A stretch of 64,000 nt of DNA, from assembly GCA_019307815.1 (NCBI GenBank), contig JAFDIV010000008.1, forward strand, positions 50,047 to 114,046, in the 5' to 3' direction. The stretch's first letter is position 1; every line of letters begins with the position of its first letter. The notes under the pieces were generated by a model that had not been told where the DNA came from, made no database searches, and worked only from the letters and a program-made list of their open reading frames with translations. A program made the position numbers and the translations under genes. The stretch is from Deltaproteobacteria bacterium (GTDB lineage: Bacteria; Desulfobacterota; DSM-4660; Desulfatiglandales; Desulfatiglandaceae). Of this stretch, positions 10,609-20,949 are shown one piece after another.

Positions 10609-11664
10609 CTAAAGAATTAGCATGGCATCCCCGTAACTGTAGAATCTGTACTCCTCTTTCACTGCATGGGCGTAAGCCTTTTTAATAAGATCCAGACCTG
10701 CAAAGGCCGAAACCAAAAAAAGCAGGGAACTCATAGGAAGATGAAAATTAGTAATCAATGCATCCACTACCTTGAATTGGAAACCTGGATAGATGAGCAG
10801 GTCTGTCATTCCTTCACAGGGTTCCAATTCACCAGCCCTTGTGGCAACGGTCTCCAAGGCCCTTACCACTGTAGTGCCGACCGCTACAACCCTTCCTCCC
10901 CTTTCCCTACACTGCCTAATAGCCTTAACGGTTTTGGCCGAAAGGCTAAAATATTCCTCGGCCAAACGGTGCTTTCGGATATCCCTGGTTCTCACGGGTT
11001 GAAAGGTGCCATAACCCACGTGCAGGGTGATACCGCACACATCAATGGAGCTATCCTGCAGCTCCTTCAATAATCTCTCCGTAAAATGCAACCCAGCGGT
11101 GGGAGCAGCAATGGCTCCCTCGCGCCTGGAAAATACGGTCTGGTACCGATGTCTGTCACGATCGCCAGACTTACCGGTCTTGCCCCGGTGAATATAGGGA
11201 GGCAAGGGGATTTCGCCTCTTTCTTTCAACAGGGCCTCCACTGAACCGACCCCATTGAACACCACCTTCACAAAGCCCCCTTTGGCCACCTCCAGGACCT
11301 CTGCCCATACGGATGAATCAAGCAGGAGTCTTGAGCCTTTTTTGGGTCGCTTAGAGGCCCGATAAAGGCACCAACACTGTCGCCTTGCCTTTTCCCCCTC
11401 CCTGAAAGCGTCCAAGACCAAGAGCTCAATACGTCCGCCGGTTTCCTTCTTGGCCATCAGGCGGGCGGGTACTACCTTGGTATCATTTACCACCAATAGA
11501 TCACCGGCCTGCAAAAGCCCTGGCAGATCCACAAAGTGTTGATCGCGCACTCCGCCCCCGGTGCGATCCACCACCAGCAAACGTGATCTGTCCCTCTCAG
11601 GTGCGGGATACTGGGCAATCAGGCGAGGCGGAAGGTCATAGTCATACGTTTCTATGTCAAACAT
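10609..11664 (-). CDS. queA: S-adenosylmethionine:tRNA ribosyltransferase-isomerase
   Basis: A 351-residue enzyme that transfers the ribosyl part of SAM to preQ1-tRNA to make epoxyqueuosine. Recognisable blocks are FDYDLPP-like FDIETYDYDLPPRLIAQYP at the N-terminus, VVNDTKVVPAR, AAPTAGLHFT, ITLHVGYGTFQPV and FHLPMSSLLFLVSAF. An open frame continues 29 codons further upstream to 11751, but that extension is encoded by the ATTTGACATT repeat and is not conserved, so ATG at 11664 is chosen although its ribosome site is poor. First gene of the tgt-yajC-secDF run, divergent from argS. Confidence 0.93.
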   Translation of the reverse strand: MFDIETYDYDLPPRLIAQYPAPERDRSRLLVVDRTGGGVRDQHFVDLPGLLQAGDLLVVNDTKVVPARLMAKKETGGRIELLVLDAFREGEKARRQCWCLYRASKRPKKGSRLLLDSSVWAEVLEVAKGGFVKVVFNGVGSVEALLKERGEIPLPPYIHRGKTGKSGDRDRHRYQTVFSRREGAIAAPTAGLHFTERLLKELQDSSIDVCGITLHVGYGTFQPVRTRDIRKHRLAEEYFSLSAKTVKAIRQCRERGGRVVAVGTTVVRALETVATRAGELEPCEGMTDLLIYPGFQFKVVDALITNFHLPMSSLLFLVSAFAGLDLIKKAYAHAVKEEYRFYSYGDAMLIL

Positions 11665-11911
11665 GGAGGCTAATCGTGTACTTGAGTGAGCTACGTTAAA
11701 CGAGATCATACCCAATGTCAAATGATTTTGTCTTTCCCGTATCCCACCCATCCCCTAATTAAAAGATTTATTTAACACACACCTCTGTCCAATTATAAAT
11801 CAGAAAACAGCCCGCTCCCTGAGTAATCTCTTGAACTATCAAAAAAGATTGGGTAGCTTGTTTTGGCTTAAGAATTATTCACACAAAGCACAACGAAAGG
11901 ATATATCTTCC

Positions 11912-13588
11912 ATGAGAAAAAAGCTCCGAAAGTTACTTAACTCTACCCTTCAGGCCTGCTTCAAAAAAGGCCTGCTACGGGAAATCCCATTGCCTAATTA
12001 CGTGATCGAAATACCCAACAACCCTGAACATGGTCACTTTGCTGCCAACCTGCCCCTCATGCTGGCCTCAAGCCAGAAGCGAAATCCCCGCGAAATTGCA
12101 TCCGTGATTGTGGATCAGCTCACAGATGAGGAGGGCCTGCTGGAAAAGGTGGAGGTTGCAGGGCCTGGTTTTATCAACTTTCACATAGCCAGGGAAAGAT
12201 GGCAAGATTTTCTGGTAGAGCTTTTGGCCGCAGGCAAGGCATTCGGCAGAAGTGATGTGGGTATGGGAAAAAAGGTCATGGTAGAATTTGTAAGCGCCAA
12301 CCCTACAGGCCCCCTCCACTTGGGCCACGGCAGAGGCGCTGCCTTGGGCGACACCCTATCAAGGGTCATGGCCTTCTGTGGCTATGAGGTGACAAGGGAA
12401 TTCTATATCAACGATGCTGGTCAACAGGTCCGACTCTGGGGCGAATCCATCTACAGCCGGTGGAAGCAATTGACCGATCCGGCATTTCCCTTTCCTGAAA
12501 ACGGCTACCATGGCGATTACGTCGTGGAATTGGCCAAGGCCATTGGCCAAAAGCAGAATTTGGGTCATATGGAGCGCGATGAAGCCGTTGAGGTATGTGC
12601 CTTTGAGGGAAAAGAGAGGATGCTCCAGGAAATAAGGGAGGATCTGTCCCGTTTCCGAGTTACCTTTGACGTGTGGTACAGTGAGAACGACCTTATACAG
12701 AGTGGAAGACTCGAAAAGGCCCTCAATGAACTACGCTCAAAAGGCCATATTTACGAGGACGACGGGGCTCTGTGGATCCGAACAAGTGCGTTTGGTGATG
12801 ACAAGGACCGGGTTGTGAAAAAACAAGATGGACAACTCACATACTTTGCTACTGACATTTCTTATCACCTGGATAAATGGCACCGGGGCTTTTCGAGGGC
12901 CATTAACATTTGGGGGGCAGATCATCATGGCTATGTTCCTAGGATGAAGGCTGCCCTTGAGGCCCACGGTATTCATAGGGACTGGCTGTCAGTCATACTG
13001 ATTCAACTGGTCAAACTGTGGCAGGGAGGCAATGAGATCAAGATGTCCAAGAGGGCGGGCTCCTATGTGACCCTCAAGGAACTTATCGACGAGATAGGAG
13101 TTGATGCGGCACGGTTTGTCTTCCTGACCAAACATCACGACTCTCCCCTGGACGTGGACATTGATCTCGTGAAATCACAGGACAGCAACAACCCCGTATA
13201 TTACGTTCAATATGCCCACGCAAGGGCCTGCAGCATACTCCGCAAGGCACAAGAAGAAGGGATACCACTTCCCTCTGCCCCTGAGGATTGCATCCGCACC
13301 CTAACCCTGGAAGAAGAACTGGGGCTCATCAGGACCATGGCCGAATTCCCGTTTCTTCTTGAAGAGATATGTAGGACACTTGAACCCCATAGGCTGACCT
13401 ATTATCTGGGAGAGCTGGCCTCTGGATTCCACAAGTACTTCAACCTGGGCACCAAGAAACCCGAGTATCGGGTCGTCTGCCAGGACCGAGAGGTGAGCCA
13501 GGCCAGAGGCCTTTTGACAAAGGCCATAAGAACGGTGCTTTCCACGGGCCTTGGCCTTTTGGGTGTGGAAGCTCCTGAAAGGATGTAA
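11912..13588 (+). CDS. argS: Arginyl-tRNA synthetase
   Basis: A 558-residue class I synthetase. The HIGH-type site is HLGHGRGAALGD, the KMSKS loop reads KMSKRAGSYVTL, and the C-terminal DALR anticodon domain ends GLLGVEAPERM. ATG at 11912 is chosen: GAAAGG lies 11 bases upstream and the protein then begins MRKKLRKLL as in the family; a TTG 27 codons earlier would add an unconserved leader. One base separates its TAA from the SPOR gene. Confidence 0.95.
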   Translation: MRKKLRKLLNSTLQACFKKGLLREIPLPNYVIEIPNNPEHGHFAANLPLMLASSQKRNPREIASVIVDQLTDEEGLLEKVEVAGPGFINFHIARERWQDFLVELLAAGKAFGRSDVGMGKKVMVEFVSANPTGPLHLGHGRGAALGDTLSRVMAFCGYEVTREFYINDAGQQVRLWGESIYSRWKQLTDPAFPFPENGYHGDYVVELAKAIGQKQNLGHMERDEAVEVCAFEGKERMLQEIREDLSRFRVTFDVWYSENDLIQSGRLEKALNELRSKGHIYEDDGALWIRTSAFGDDKDRVVKKQDGQLTYFATDISYHLDKWHRGFSRAINIWGADHHGYVPRMKAALEAHGIHRDWLSVILIQLVKLWQGGNEIKMSKRAGSYVTLKELIDEIGVDAARFVFLTKHHDSPLDVDIDLVKSQDSNNPVYYVQYAHARACSILRKAQEEGIPLPSAPEDCIRTLTLEEELGLIRTMAEFPFLLEEICRTLEPHRLTYYLGELASGFHKYFNLGTKKPEYRVVCQDREVSQARGLLTKAIRTVLSTGLGLLGVEAPERM

Positions 13589-13589
13589 T

Positions 13590-14213
13590 ATGGCCCAGAG
13601 AAAAAAAAAGTCAAAAAAGAAGGTCAAGCTTGAGCTTTCGGGCTGGGGGCTGTTTTTGTGGGGTTTGCTGTTTTTTGTACTTTTGGCATGGAGTTTTGTG
13701 CTTGGAATATTGGTGGGCAGGGGCACAATTCCTGAAAGCTTCAAACGGCTTGCAGAGCTAAAACAAGAGGTGGTACAGCTTCAAAAGAGGGTAAAAGACC
13801 GGAACCCGCCGCAATCCGATGTGCTTAAAACCCCAAAGGCCGAAGAAGAAAAATTCGAATTCTTTCAAAAGCTTTCAGTCAAAAAAGAAGAACGGGCGGT
13901 TGAGAGGTCCTCTTTGGGCTCGCGTAAATCCATCCGCTCCAAGCCCTCGGCCACCGCAAGCACGACGCTGCGCTATACCATTCAGGTGGCCTCCTTTAAT
14001 AGTAAAGAAAAGGCTTCTGCCTTAGTGACAAGACTAGCCAAACAAGGCGTTTCAGCGTATTATGTGATGGCTAAGACTGGTAACGGTATCTTCTATAGGG
14101 TACAATGCGGCAATTTCAGTTCCCGCACACAGGCGGCCTCCCAACTGCAAGAGATAACCGAGCGGACCGGCCTAAAAGGCTTTGTCTGCCAAAGGCAAGA
14201 GCCACGCCCATAA
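13590..14213 (+). CDS. SPOR-domain membrane protein
   Basis: A 207-residue protein with a lysine-rich start (AQRKKKSKKKVK), one membrane helix at about 18-42, a charged linker and a C-terminal SPOR domain (about 135-205: YTIQVASFNSKEKASALVTRL...GIFYRVQCGNF). SPOR domains bind denuded glycan at the division septum, so a cell-division role is likely. ATG one base after the argS stop with GAAAGG as ribosome site. The last codons and the TAA stop lie inside the first hairpin of the tandem repeat that follows, so the native C-terminus may have been altered by the repeat. Confidence 0.85.
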   Translation: MAQRKKKSKKKVKLELSGWGLFLWGLLFFVLLAWSFVLGILVGRGTIPESFKRLAELKQEVVQLQKRVKDRNPPQSDVLKTPKAEEEKFEFFQKLSVKKEERAVERSSLGSRKSIRSKPSATASTTLRYTIQVASFNSKEKASALVTRLAKQGVSAYYVMAKTGNGIFYRVQCGNFSSRTQAASQLQEITERTGLKGFVCQRQEPRP

Positions 14214-14535
14214 GGGCGAAGCAAAGAAACTGGGGACCCGCCCGAAGGGTGGGGTCTGAGCGAACCCGTAAGGGTGAGCAAAGAAACTGGGGACCCGCCC
14301 GAAGGGTGGGGTCTGAGCGAACCCGTAAGGGTGAGCAAAGAAACTGGGGACCCGCCCGAAGGGTGGGGACTGAGCCGAGCTCGCAAGAGCGAAGGCGAAG
14401 AAACCGGGGACCCGCCCGAAGGGTGGGGACTGAGCCGAGCCTACAAAGGCGAGGCGAAGAAACCGGGGACCCGCCCGAAGGGTGGGGACTGAGCCGAGCT
14501 CGCAAGAGCGAAGGCGAAGAAACTGGGGAACAGGT
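14206..14535. repeat. 57-60 bp tandem repeat with two hairpins per unit
   Basis: Five full units begin at 14223, 14280, 14337, 14397 and 14456, with a partial sixth at 14516 and a leading half-unit at 14206. Spacings are 57, 57, 60, 59 and 60. Each unit has a constant hairpin, CCCGCCC-GAA-GGGTGGG, and a second, variable one: GCCC-ATAA-GGGC, ACCC-GTAA-GGGT (twice), GCTC-GCAA-GAGC, GCCT-ACAA-AGGC, GCTC-GCAA-GAGC. The stem bases change on both sides together. The array fills the whole gap between the SPOR and GNAT genes. It has no unique spacers and is not a CRISPR. Confidence 0.9.
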
Positions 14536-14539
14536 AAAA

Positions 14540-15007
14540 ATGCAAATGCGAGTAAGAAAGGCCAAAATTAACGACATAGGAGCCGTTCATAAGATTATTA
14601 ATGAGTTTGCCAGCAGGGGAGATATGCTGCCAAGGTCCCTGAGTGAGTTATACGACCACTTGAGAGATTACCTGGTTGCAGAAGAGGACAAGCAGGAGGC
14701 TGTAATTGTTGGGGTGTGCGGACTGGGTATCTGCTGGGAAGATCTCGCCGAGATCAAGTCCCTGGCAGTGATTGCAAGCCACCAGGGAAAGGGCTATGGG
14801 AAAGAGCTGGTAGAGGCCTCCCTAGAGGAGGCCCGAAATTTAGGGATCAAGAGGGTATTCACCCTCACTTATATTCCCGAATTTTTCCAAAAGATGGGTT
14901 TTGAAGAAATTGATAAATCACAGCTCCCTCACAAGATCTGGGCAGATTGCCTCAAATGTCCCCAGTTTCCCAACTGTGAGGAAGTTGCGCTTATTAGATA
15001 TCTTTAA
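14540..15007 (+). CDS. GNAT acetyltransferase, N-acetylglutamate synthase-like
   Basis: A 155-residue single GNAT domain. The acetyl-CoA loop is ASHQGKGYGKELVEASL (about 74-90) and the C-terminus has a cysteine pair region, DCLKCPQFPNCEE. This resembles the short ArgA-type N-acetylglutamate synthases of anaerobes and deltaproteobacteria, which start arginine synthesis; argS nearby is only suggestive. The frame stays open upstream through the tandem repeat, but that part is repeat sequence; ATG at 14540 (or 14546) begins the conserved domain. The only candidate ribosome site (GGGGAACAGG) lies at the end of the repeat. Confidence 0.8.
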   Translation: MQMRVRKAKINDIGAVHKIINEFASRGDMLPRSLSELYDHLRDYLVAEEDKQEAVIVGVCGLGICWEDLAEIKSLAVIASHQGKGYGKELVEASLEEARNLGIKRVFTLTYIPEFFQKMGFEEIDKSQLPHKIWADCLKCPQFPNCEEVALIRYL

Positions 15008-15106
15008 TAAATCAAAAACCCATTGAAAAAAACCTGCCCATGGAACCTCGCTCTATATTGTGGAAACGGTCTCATGGGTAGATAATAAGGCAGGAGGAAA
15101 CAGACA

Positions 15107-15514
15107 ATGTTTGGCATTGGCATGCCTGAGTTAATAGTTATTATGGTAATTGCTCTCATTGTCATTGGACCAAGCAAGCTCCCTGACTTGGCGAGGGCAC
15201 TTGGTAAGGGAATAGCCGAGTTTAAAAAGGCGACCCAGGAGATCAAGGAAAGCCTGGAGATCGACGAAGAGCTGGCAGAGGTCAAGGAGGATATAGTAGA
15301 TTCTGTCAGCGGGATAAAAGATGTTCTTGAAGCCCCTGATGTAAATGAAGAGAAAAAGACGCCGAAATACAAGGACTATGATGAGATGCTAGAGGATTAC
15401 AAAAAACTGAAGAGTGAATCGGACTCAAAACCCCCTGAATCCAGCACCGAGCCAGAAGAGGCGAGCCCTGAGTCGGAAAAGGTCAAAGAGGAGAAAACGC
15501 CCAATGGTGAGTGA
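15107..15514 (+). CDS. tatB: Twin-arginine translocase subunit TatB/TatA
   Basis: A 135-residue protein beginning [21 protein letters not shown], a short membrane helix followed by [14 protein letters not shown] and an amphipathic helix, the hallmark of TatA/B. The long acidic tail (to residue 135) and GMPEL with Glu rather than Gln at that place favour TatB. It works with TatC to export folded proteins bearing RR signal peptides. ATG with AGGAGG nine bases upstream; the gene overlaps tatC by 11 bases. Confidence 0.9.
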   Translation: MFGIGMPELIVIMVIALIVIGPSKLPDLARALGKGIAEFKKATQEIKESLEIDEELAEVKEDIVDSVSGIKDVLEAPDVNEEKKTPKYKDYDEMLEDYKKLKSESDSKPPESSTEPEEASPESEKVKEEKTPNGE

Positions 15515-16256
15515 TGAAAAACAACCCTTTCTCAGCCATCTGGAAGAACTTCGGAGAAGATTAGTTGCCTGTGCCATTGCCGTGGGCATAGGCTTTATTG
15601 CTGCCTATTTTTTCAAAGAAAGACTGTTCCAAATACTCATTCTGCCCCTTAAGAGGGTCATGCCCCCGGGTGACCAACTCATCTTTACAAACCTGCCTGA
15701 AATGTTCTTCACATACCTCAAAGTGGCTTTTGTGGCAGGACTGCTGGCGGCCGCGCCCTTTATATTTTATGAAATTTGGATGTTTGTGGCTCCTGGACTG
15801 TATCAAAAGGAAAAGAAATTTCTCATTCCCTTTGTCATCTCCTCTAGTATCTTGTTTGTAGGGGGAGCGCTTTTCGGATATTTCATTGTATTTCCTTTTG
15901 GCTTCAAGTTCTTCATGAGTTTCGCTAATGAGTACATTAAACCCCTGCCCTCAGTAAAACAGTATTTTGCCTTTTCCACAAAACTGCTTCTTGCCTTTGG
16001 TCTTGTGTTTGAACTCCCTGTAGTGGCCTTTTTCCTGGCCAAAATGGGCCTCATTAATGATACGTTTCTCAAGAAACAGCGAAAATTCGCCCTGCTCTTG
16101 ATCTTTGTCATGGCGGCCATATTGACCCCACCAGATGTGGTCACCCAGCTCATGATGGCAGGCCCCCTCATGGCCCTTTATGAGATAAGCATCCTGGTGA
16201 CAAAACTGGCAGGAAAAAAGAAAGAAGAGAAAGAAGAACCCGAAGATGAGGATTAA
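15504..16256 (+). CDS. tatC: Sec-independent protein translocase TatC
   Basis: A 250-residue protein with six hydrophobic segments. The diagnostic N-terminus [10 protein letters not shown] and the motif [21 protein letters not shown] are present, as is the final [10 protein letters not shown]. TatC is the receptor for twin-arginine signals. ATG at 15504 follows GAGGAG by about ten bases and overlaps the tatB end; an upstream in-frame start would add a basic non-family leader. The TAA shares TTAA with the stop of the convergent lipoprotein gene. Confidence 0.95.
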   Translation: MVSDEKQPFLSHLEELRRRLVACAIAVGIGFIAAYFFKERLFQILILPLKRVMPPGDQLIFTNLPEMFFTYLKVAFVAGLLAAAPFIFYEIWMFVAPGLYQKEKKFLIPFVISSSILFVGGALFGYFIVFPFGFKFFMSFANEYIKPLPSVKQYFAFSTKLLLAFGLVFELPVVAFFLAKMGLINDTFLKKQRKFALLLIFVMAAILTPPDVVTQLMMAGPLMALYEISILVTKLAGKKKEEKEEPEDED

Positions 16257-18223
16257 CGGAATCGTACCAATCTCTTTCCAAGGACCGTCAAGAGGAAGGG
16301 TGATTTCTTAACCTCGCCCGTGATGTCAAACGAAATAGGGCCTGTCACTCCACTGTATTCCGGCCAATCCGACAAGGCCTCAAGGAATTGCCTCCGTGTC
16401 TGGACCTGGCCATGGAGGATAACGCCCTTGAGCAACCGTATGGTGTCATAGCCCGTAGCAGCAAGCAGGCCTGGCTCGCTCTCGTAATCAGTGCGGTATC
16501 GCTCCGCAAACTGCCTCACAGAGCCCTCTTCTGCATCCGGGAAAAAGCCTGATGTGAAAATGGCCCCTTGGAGATAATCGCCTGCCAACGGGATGAGCCT
16601 TGGGGACTGCCACACACAGGTGCCCAGCAGCCATATGTCAAGTACATCATGATACACCAACTGAGGAGCTATCATGGCTACCCTTTCAGCCGAATCTGGA
16701 ATAAAAACCGCCTCAAAGTCCACAATGGGATCATTCTCAGTGGGATCCAGTTCTGATTCCTCTTCCAAGGGCAACCGCCTCAAGCGTATCTTTTCCACAA
16801 CCTCATCAGGCCTTGGGTAATACCGCCCCACCATGCGTTTGATCTGCTCGGCAAAGTCTGTTTGCTTAGGATCGTAGGACTCTGCAGCCCGTATTTCTCC
16901 CCCCAACTCCTCCACCTTATCCCAGAACAGTTTCATGTAGAAACGTCCATAGTGGTTATCAGGATACATAATGGCAAATCTCTTCAGGCTGAGCCTGTCC
17001 ATTGCCACATGAACAAGACTCTCAATCTCTCTGGTGGGGGTCATGAAATTGCGGAAGATCATACGACCCTTCTCAGTGATATCTTGTTTTTGGCAAAGGG
17101 TAATGAGTGGAACCTCCAAGGCCTCTGCCACTGGTACAACTGCCTCTGCACACTGGCTCCGCAAAGGCCCTATGGCCGCGATCACATGATCTTCCCTGAC
17201 AAGGGCCTCCAACAAGATGGCGGCACGCTGTGGGTCTCCCTCTGTATCCTTTAACACCACCTCCAGATCACTGCCCTCACCAGTTGATGAGAAGATATCC
17301 ATGCCAAGTTCAATGCCCTTGAGTACCTCTTGCCCATAGATTCCAAAAGGTCCGCTCAAAGGCAAGAGGCATCCTATTCGATATGGGTTCACCGCAAGGG
17401 CAAGCGCTACCTTTTCCAAGAGCTGTTGTGCAGATGGGATCCACGGCTCTGCCTCAGGGGCCTGAAAAACTTGCATCACCATCTCCCTGGCCTTTGCGAG
17501 TTCATCTTCTCCATAATAGATAGTGGCAAGGCGGTAACAAATCACGGCCTCGTAGGTAGTGCCTCTGGCCACAGGCTGCATCTGCTCAAGGTCCTGTTGC
17601 TCAGCCTCCTTAATGAGTCCCTGGATCGTTTGCCCGATCTTTCCGGCCTCCTGCGGCTCGATGGGTGAAAGGGCCGTCTCTGCCACCAGAAACCACTTGA
17701 ATGCCTCGGCAGTATGGAGCAGATCAGCATAGCTTTTTCCCAGAACAAGGGCCACATGCCCTCGAAGCTCATGTTCAGGATATTGCTTGGTCCAATCCAG
17801 GGCCTCTCCAATGGCCTGCTCCAGTGCTCCCATGTGGTATAGGCATGAAATACTCCCGTAGCCTGCCTCTGGCATCTTTTCATAATCTGGGAAATCCCTC
17901 TTTATTGTGGCATAGGTGGTAAAGGCCTCCTTGAACTCCCCCCTCTTGTAATGAATGTCCCCTATTCTCAAGAGGCAGTCTGGCGCCCTTTTGCCCCGGG
18001 GCTCCATATCCAAACATGCCTTATACCACTTAAGGGCATCCTCCCACTGTCCTGCATGGAAATAGTCCTCGGCCCGAAAAAACAAATCCTCAGCCGTCTC
18101 TTTTTTTATAATTGCCGGCTTTTTTTTGGGCGGAACAGCCGGCCTGCAACTGAATAGAAAAAGGGCCATTCCCGCAACCACTGCAGGAACAGCCCTTTTT
18201 AAAATCCCTTTGGGCCGAATCAC
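16253..18223 (-). CDS. LpoA-like lipoprotein: TPR plus periplasmic binding domain
   Basis: A 656-residue lipoprotein; the signal peptide ends in LFSC with the lipidated Cys at residue 26. Residues about 40-270 are TPR-like ([30 protein letters not shown]), and 280-650 form a type I periplasmic-binding fold ([27 protein letters not shown]). This order matches LpoA/YraM, which activates penicillin-binding proteins at the outer membrane; a branched-chain amino acid binder is less likely because of the TPR half. The start is GTG overlapping the dnaK stop (GTGA), so the two are translationally coupled, an unusual partner for dnaK. Confidence 0.82.
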   Translation of the reverse strand: MIRPKGILKRAVPAVVAGMALFLFSCRPAVPPKKKPAIIKKETAEDLFFRAEDYFHAGQWEDALKWYKACLDMEPRGKRAPDCLLRIGDIHYKRGEFKEAFTTYATIKRDFPDYEKMPEAGYGSISCLYHMGALEQAIGEALDWTKQYPEHELRGHVALVLGKSYADLLHTAEAFKWFLVAETALSPIEPQEAGKIGQTIQGLIKEAEQQDLEQMQPVARGTTYEAVICYRLATIYYGEDELAKAREMVMQVFQAPEAEPWIPSAQQLLEKVALALAVNPYRIGCLLPLSGPFGIYGQEVLKGIELGMDIFSSTGEGSDLEVVLKDTEGDPQRAAILLEALVREDHVIAAIGPLRSQCAEAVVPVAEALEVPLITLCQKQDITEKGRMIFRNFMTPTREIESLVHVAMDRLSLKRFAIMYPDNHYGRFYMKLFWDKVEELGGEIRAAESYDPKQTDFAEQIKRMVGRYYPRPDEVVEKIRLRRLPLEEESELDPTENDPIVDFEAVFIPDSAERVAMIAPQLVYHDVLDIWLLGTCVWQSPRLIPLAGDYLQGAIFTSGFFPDAEEGSVRQFAERYRTDYESEPGLLAATGYDTIRLLKGVILHGQVQTRRQFLEALSDWPEYSGVTGPISFDITGEVKKSPFLLTVLGKRLVRFR

Positions 18224-20136
18224 TTGTTCACTTCCTCAAAGTCAGCGTCCACCACCTCTTCGTCACCAGAGTCTCCTCCTGATCCAGCAGATCCCGCTCC
18301 GCCAGTGCTTCCTCCTGCCTGGGCCTGCTGACTGGCTTTGGCATACATGGCCTCGGCCAGTTTGTGAGAGGCCTGGGTGAGCTCATCGGTCAGGCGTTTT
18401 ATCTCTTCTGTATTGTCACCTTCCATGGCCTTCCTCAAGCGCTCGATGGCCTGTTTGATATTATCCTTGGTGGCCTGATCAACCTTGTCTTCCACTTCCT
18501 TGAGTGACTTCTCCGTGGTATAGATCAAGGAATCGGCATTATTCCTGGCATCCACGAGTTCCCGCTTTTTCTTATCTTCCTCAGCATGCAACTCTGCATC
18601 CCTTACCAACTTCTCGATCTCTTCTTCACTCAAGCCACTTGAGGCCGTAATCTTAATGGACTGCTCCTTGCCCGTTCCCAGGTCCTTAGCTGATACGTGC
18701 ACAATGCCATTGGCATCGATATCAAAGGTCACCTCAATTTGAGGCACCCCTCTGGGAGCAGGCGGGATTCCCACCAATTGGAACCGTCCCAATGTCTTAT
18801 TGTCAGCGGCCATCTCCCGCTCACCCTGTAGCACGTGAATCTCAACGGCAGTTTGATTGTCCGCGGCAGTGGAGAAGATCTGGCTTTTACGGGTGGGGAT
18901 AGTGGTATTCTTCTCAATCAGTTTGGTGAACACACCACCCAGCGTCTCAATACCTAGGGACAAGGGCGTTACATCCAGCAAGAGCACATCCTTTACCTCA
19001 CCCTTTAGCACGCCTCCCTGAATGGCAGCACCAATGGCAACTACCTCATCGGGATTCACCCCTTTACTGGGCTCTTTTCCAAAGATCTCCTTGACCTTCT
19101 GCTGGACCTTGGGCATTCGGGTCATGCCGCCCACCAAGATCACTTCATCAATCTGATCCGGCCTCAGGCCCGCGTCTTGCAGAGCAATATTGCAAGGCTC
19201 CACTACCTTCTCTATTAAATCGTCCACCAAGGCCTCCAGTTTGGCCCTGGTCAGCTTCATGTTCAAGTGTTTGGGACCACTGGCATCTGCGGTTATAAAC
19301 GGCAGATTGATGTCTGTCTCCATGGAGCCAGACAGCTCGATCTTGGCCTTTTCAGCCGCCTCTTTAAGCCTCTGCAGCGCCATCCTATCCTGCCGCAGAT
19401 CAATCCCTTGATCCTTTTTAAACTCATCAGCTAGGTAGTCGATAATTCTCAGGTCAAAATCTTCGCCGCCCAGGTGTGTGTCACCATTTGTGGATTTTAC
19501 CTCAAACACACCTTCGCCGATCTCCAGGATGGAAATGTCAAAGGTCCCGCCACCCAGATCAAACACCGCGATCTTGCGATCGCCCTTTTTGTCCAGGCCG
19601 TAGGCCAATGCAGCCGCGGTGGGCTCATTGATGATCCGCTCCACCTTGAGCCCTGCAATCCTGCCAGCATCCTTGGTGGCCTGGCGCTGACTGTCATTGA
19701 AATAGGCAGGGACCGTAATAACCGCCTCGGTGACCTTTTCGCCAAGGTAGTCCTCGGCAGTTTGTTTCATCTTCTGCAAAATCATGGCAGATATCTCGGA
19801 AGGGCTGTAGTCTTTACCTTTCACCGAGACCCAGGCATCGCCATTGGCCGCCTTAACGATCTTATAAGGTAAGACCTTGATGTCGTTCTGCACCTCTTTG
19901 GAATCATACTTTCGGCCGATGAGCCTCTTCACACCGAATATGGTATTCTGGGGATTGGTCACCGCCTGGCGCTTTGCAGCTTGACCCACCAGCCGTTCCC
20001 CACTATCGGTAAATGCCACCATGGAGGGCGTGGTACGACTCCCTTCCGCATTGGCGATCACCACCGGATCCCCTCCCTCCATAACGGCGACACACGAATT
20101 GGTTGTGCCAAGGTCAATTCCTATTATTTTTCCCAT
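18220..20136 (-). CDS. dnaK: Chaperone DnaK (Hsp70)
   Basis: A 638-residue Hsp70. ATPase signatures are [29 protein letters not shown] and [14 protein letters not shown]; the substrate domain begins at [14 protein letters not shown], and the tail is a glycine-rich lid extension ending in [11 protein letters not shown], the usual C-terminal signature. It acts with GrpE, encoded 31 bases upstream, and a DnaJ not seen here. ATG with AGGAGG seven bases before. Confidence 0.97.
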   Translation of the reverse strand: MGKIIGIDLGTTNSCVAVMEGGDPVVIANAEGSRTTPSMVAFTDSGERLVGQAAKRQAVTNPQNTIFGVKRLIGRKYDSKEVQNDIKVLPYKIVKAANGDAWVSVKGKDYSPSEISAMILQKMKQTAEDYLGEKVTEAVITVPAYFNDSQRQATKDAGRIAGLKVERIINEPTAAALAYGLDKKGDRKIAVFDLGGGTFDISILEIGEGVFEVKSTNGDTHLGGEDFDLRIIDYLADEFKKDQGIDLRQDRMALQRLKEAAEKAKIELSGSMETDINLPFITADASGPKHLNMKLTRAKLEALVDDLIEKVVEPCNIALQDAGLRPDQIDEVILVGGMTRMPKVQQKVKEIFGKEPSKGVNPDEVVAIGAAIQGGVLKGEVKDVLLLDVTPLSLGIETLGGVFTKLIEKNTTIPTRKSQIFSTAADNQTAVEIHVLQGEREMAADNKTLGRFQLVGIPPAPRGVPQIEVTFDIDANGIVHVSAKDLGTGKEQSIKITASSGLSEEEIEKLVRDAELHAEEDKKKRELVDARNNADSLIYTTEKSLKEVEDKVDQATKDNIKQAIERLRKAMEGDNTEEIKRLTDELTQASHKLAEAMYAKASQQAQAGGSTGGAGSAGSGGDSGDEEVVDADFEEVNK

Positions 20137-20167
20137 CTCTTGCCTCCTTCAACCACACCTACAAAAT

Positions 20168-20809
20168 TTATGAATCCCTATCCGTTACATGCTCTTCCTG
20201 CCCGGGTTCCGGGTCAGAGGCCTCTGTCGGGGCCTTGCTCACCACCACCATAGAGGGCCTAATCAGTCTCTGGTTGAGTAGGTATCCTTTCTGGAGTTCT
20301 TGCAGCACAGTTCCGGTCTCAACCTCACTGGTCTCTTCTTGGGAAACTGCATAATGAAAATTAGGGTCAAAACGCTCGCCCAATGCCTTTACCTCTTCCA
20401 CCCCGGCCTTGGACAAGGCATCCCTCATACCTTTGAGTGTCAGCTCCAGGCCTTCCCGGAGAGCATGTACGGAATTTTCATCTTGGGCATGCCGAATCGC
20501 ATTCTCAAGATTATCCACCACAGGTAGAAGCTCTTTGATAAGCGATTCGTTTGCAAACTTCAGAAATTCCTCTTTCTCCCTCCTCAGGCGTTTTTTGAGA
20601 TTTTCCATCTCCGCTTGGGAGCGAGCATAAAGATCAAAGTATTTTTTGGCAGATTCCTCTGCCTCTTTGAGTTTCTGAATAAGCTCGGCCTTGGTCAGTT
20701 TCTCTAAAGGGACATCCTTCTTGGCACCTTCCTGAGGTGCTCCCTGCGCCTTTTCCGCCGCCTGTTGCTCACTTTCTGCTGAGACCTTATTTTGTTTTTC
20801 AGCATCCAT
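20168..20809 (-). CDS. grpE: Nucleotide exchange factor GrpE
   Basis: About 213 residues. An acidic, Gln/Ala-rich N-terminus leads into the long dimerising helix (YARSQAEMENLKKRLRREKEEF), then the four-helix bundle and beta-wing region (GERFDPNFHYAVSQEE...GTVLQELQKGYLLNQRLIRPSMVVV). It releases ADP from DnaK. ATG at 20809 is preferred over the adjacent GTG; the ribosome site is weak. There is no hrcA gene in front of it. Confidence 0.95.
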   Translation of the reverse strand: MDAEKQNKVSAESEQQAAEKAQGAPQEGAKKDVPLEKLTKAELIQKLKEAEESAKKYFDLYARSQAEMENLKKRLRREKEEFLKFANESLIKELLPVVDNLENAIRHAQDENSVHALREGLELTLKGMRDALSKAGVEEVKALGERFDPNFHYAVSQEETSEVETGTVLQELQKGYLLNQRLIRPSMVVVSKAPTEASDPEPGQEEHVTDRDS

Positions 20810-20883
20810 CACACGTCTCTAAACATATTGGATTTGCTTGTAAAATCACATGTGTCTATTGCACGATCAAGGCACTACGCGAA

Positions 20884-20913
20884 ACGTTAAGCATCCCCCG
20901 GTCCTTTGTCAAG
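20884..20913 (-). promoter_or_regulatory. Candidate promoter for grpE-dnaK
   Basis: On the minus strand TTGACA is followed after 18 bases by TAACGT, about 75 bases before the grpE start. The -35 box is perfect and the -10 box weak. I see no CIRCE inverted repeat and no clear sigma-32 -10 box. Confidence 0.3.
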
Positions 20914-20949
20914 GTCTGGAAAGACAAGAAAGTGGGCACCTCAGTCAAT

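Noticed and set aside
11665..11751. N-terminal extension of queA
   Set aside because: It is encoded by the ATTTGACATT repeat and not shared by the family; the conserved start is at 11664.
14206..14535. CRISPR array
   Set aside because: Units are contiguous and similar over their full length; there are no unique spacers and no cas genes.
14105..15007. A 300-residue open frame reading through the tandem repeat into the GNAT domain
   Set aside because: The first 145 residues are only translated repeat (RNWGPARRVG units); unit lengths of 57, 59 and 60 give no consistent protein repeat, and the conserved domain starts at 14540.
20810..20949. CIRCE element in front of grpE
   Set aside because: I could not find the TTAGCACTC/GAGTGCTAA pair.
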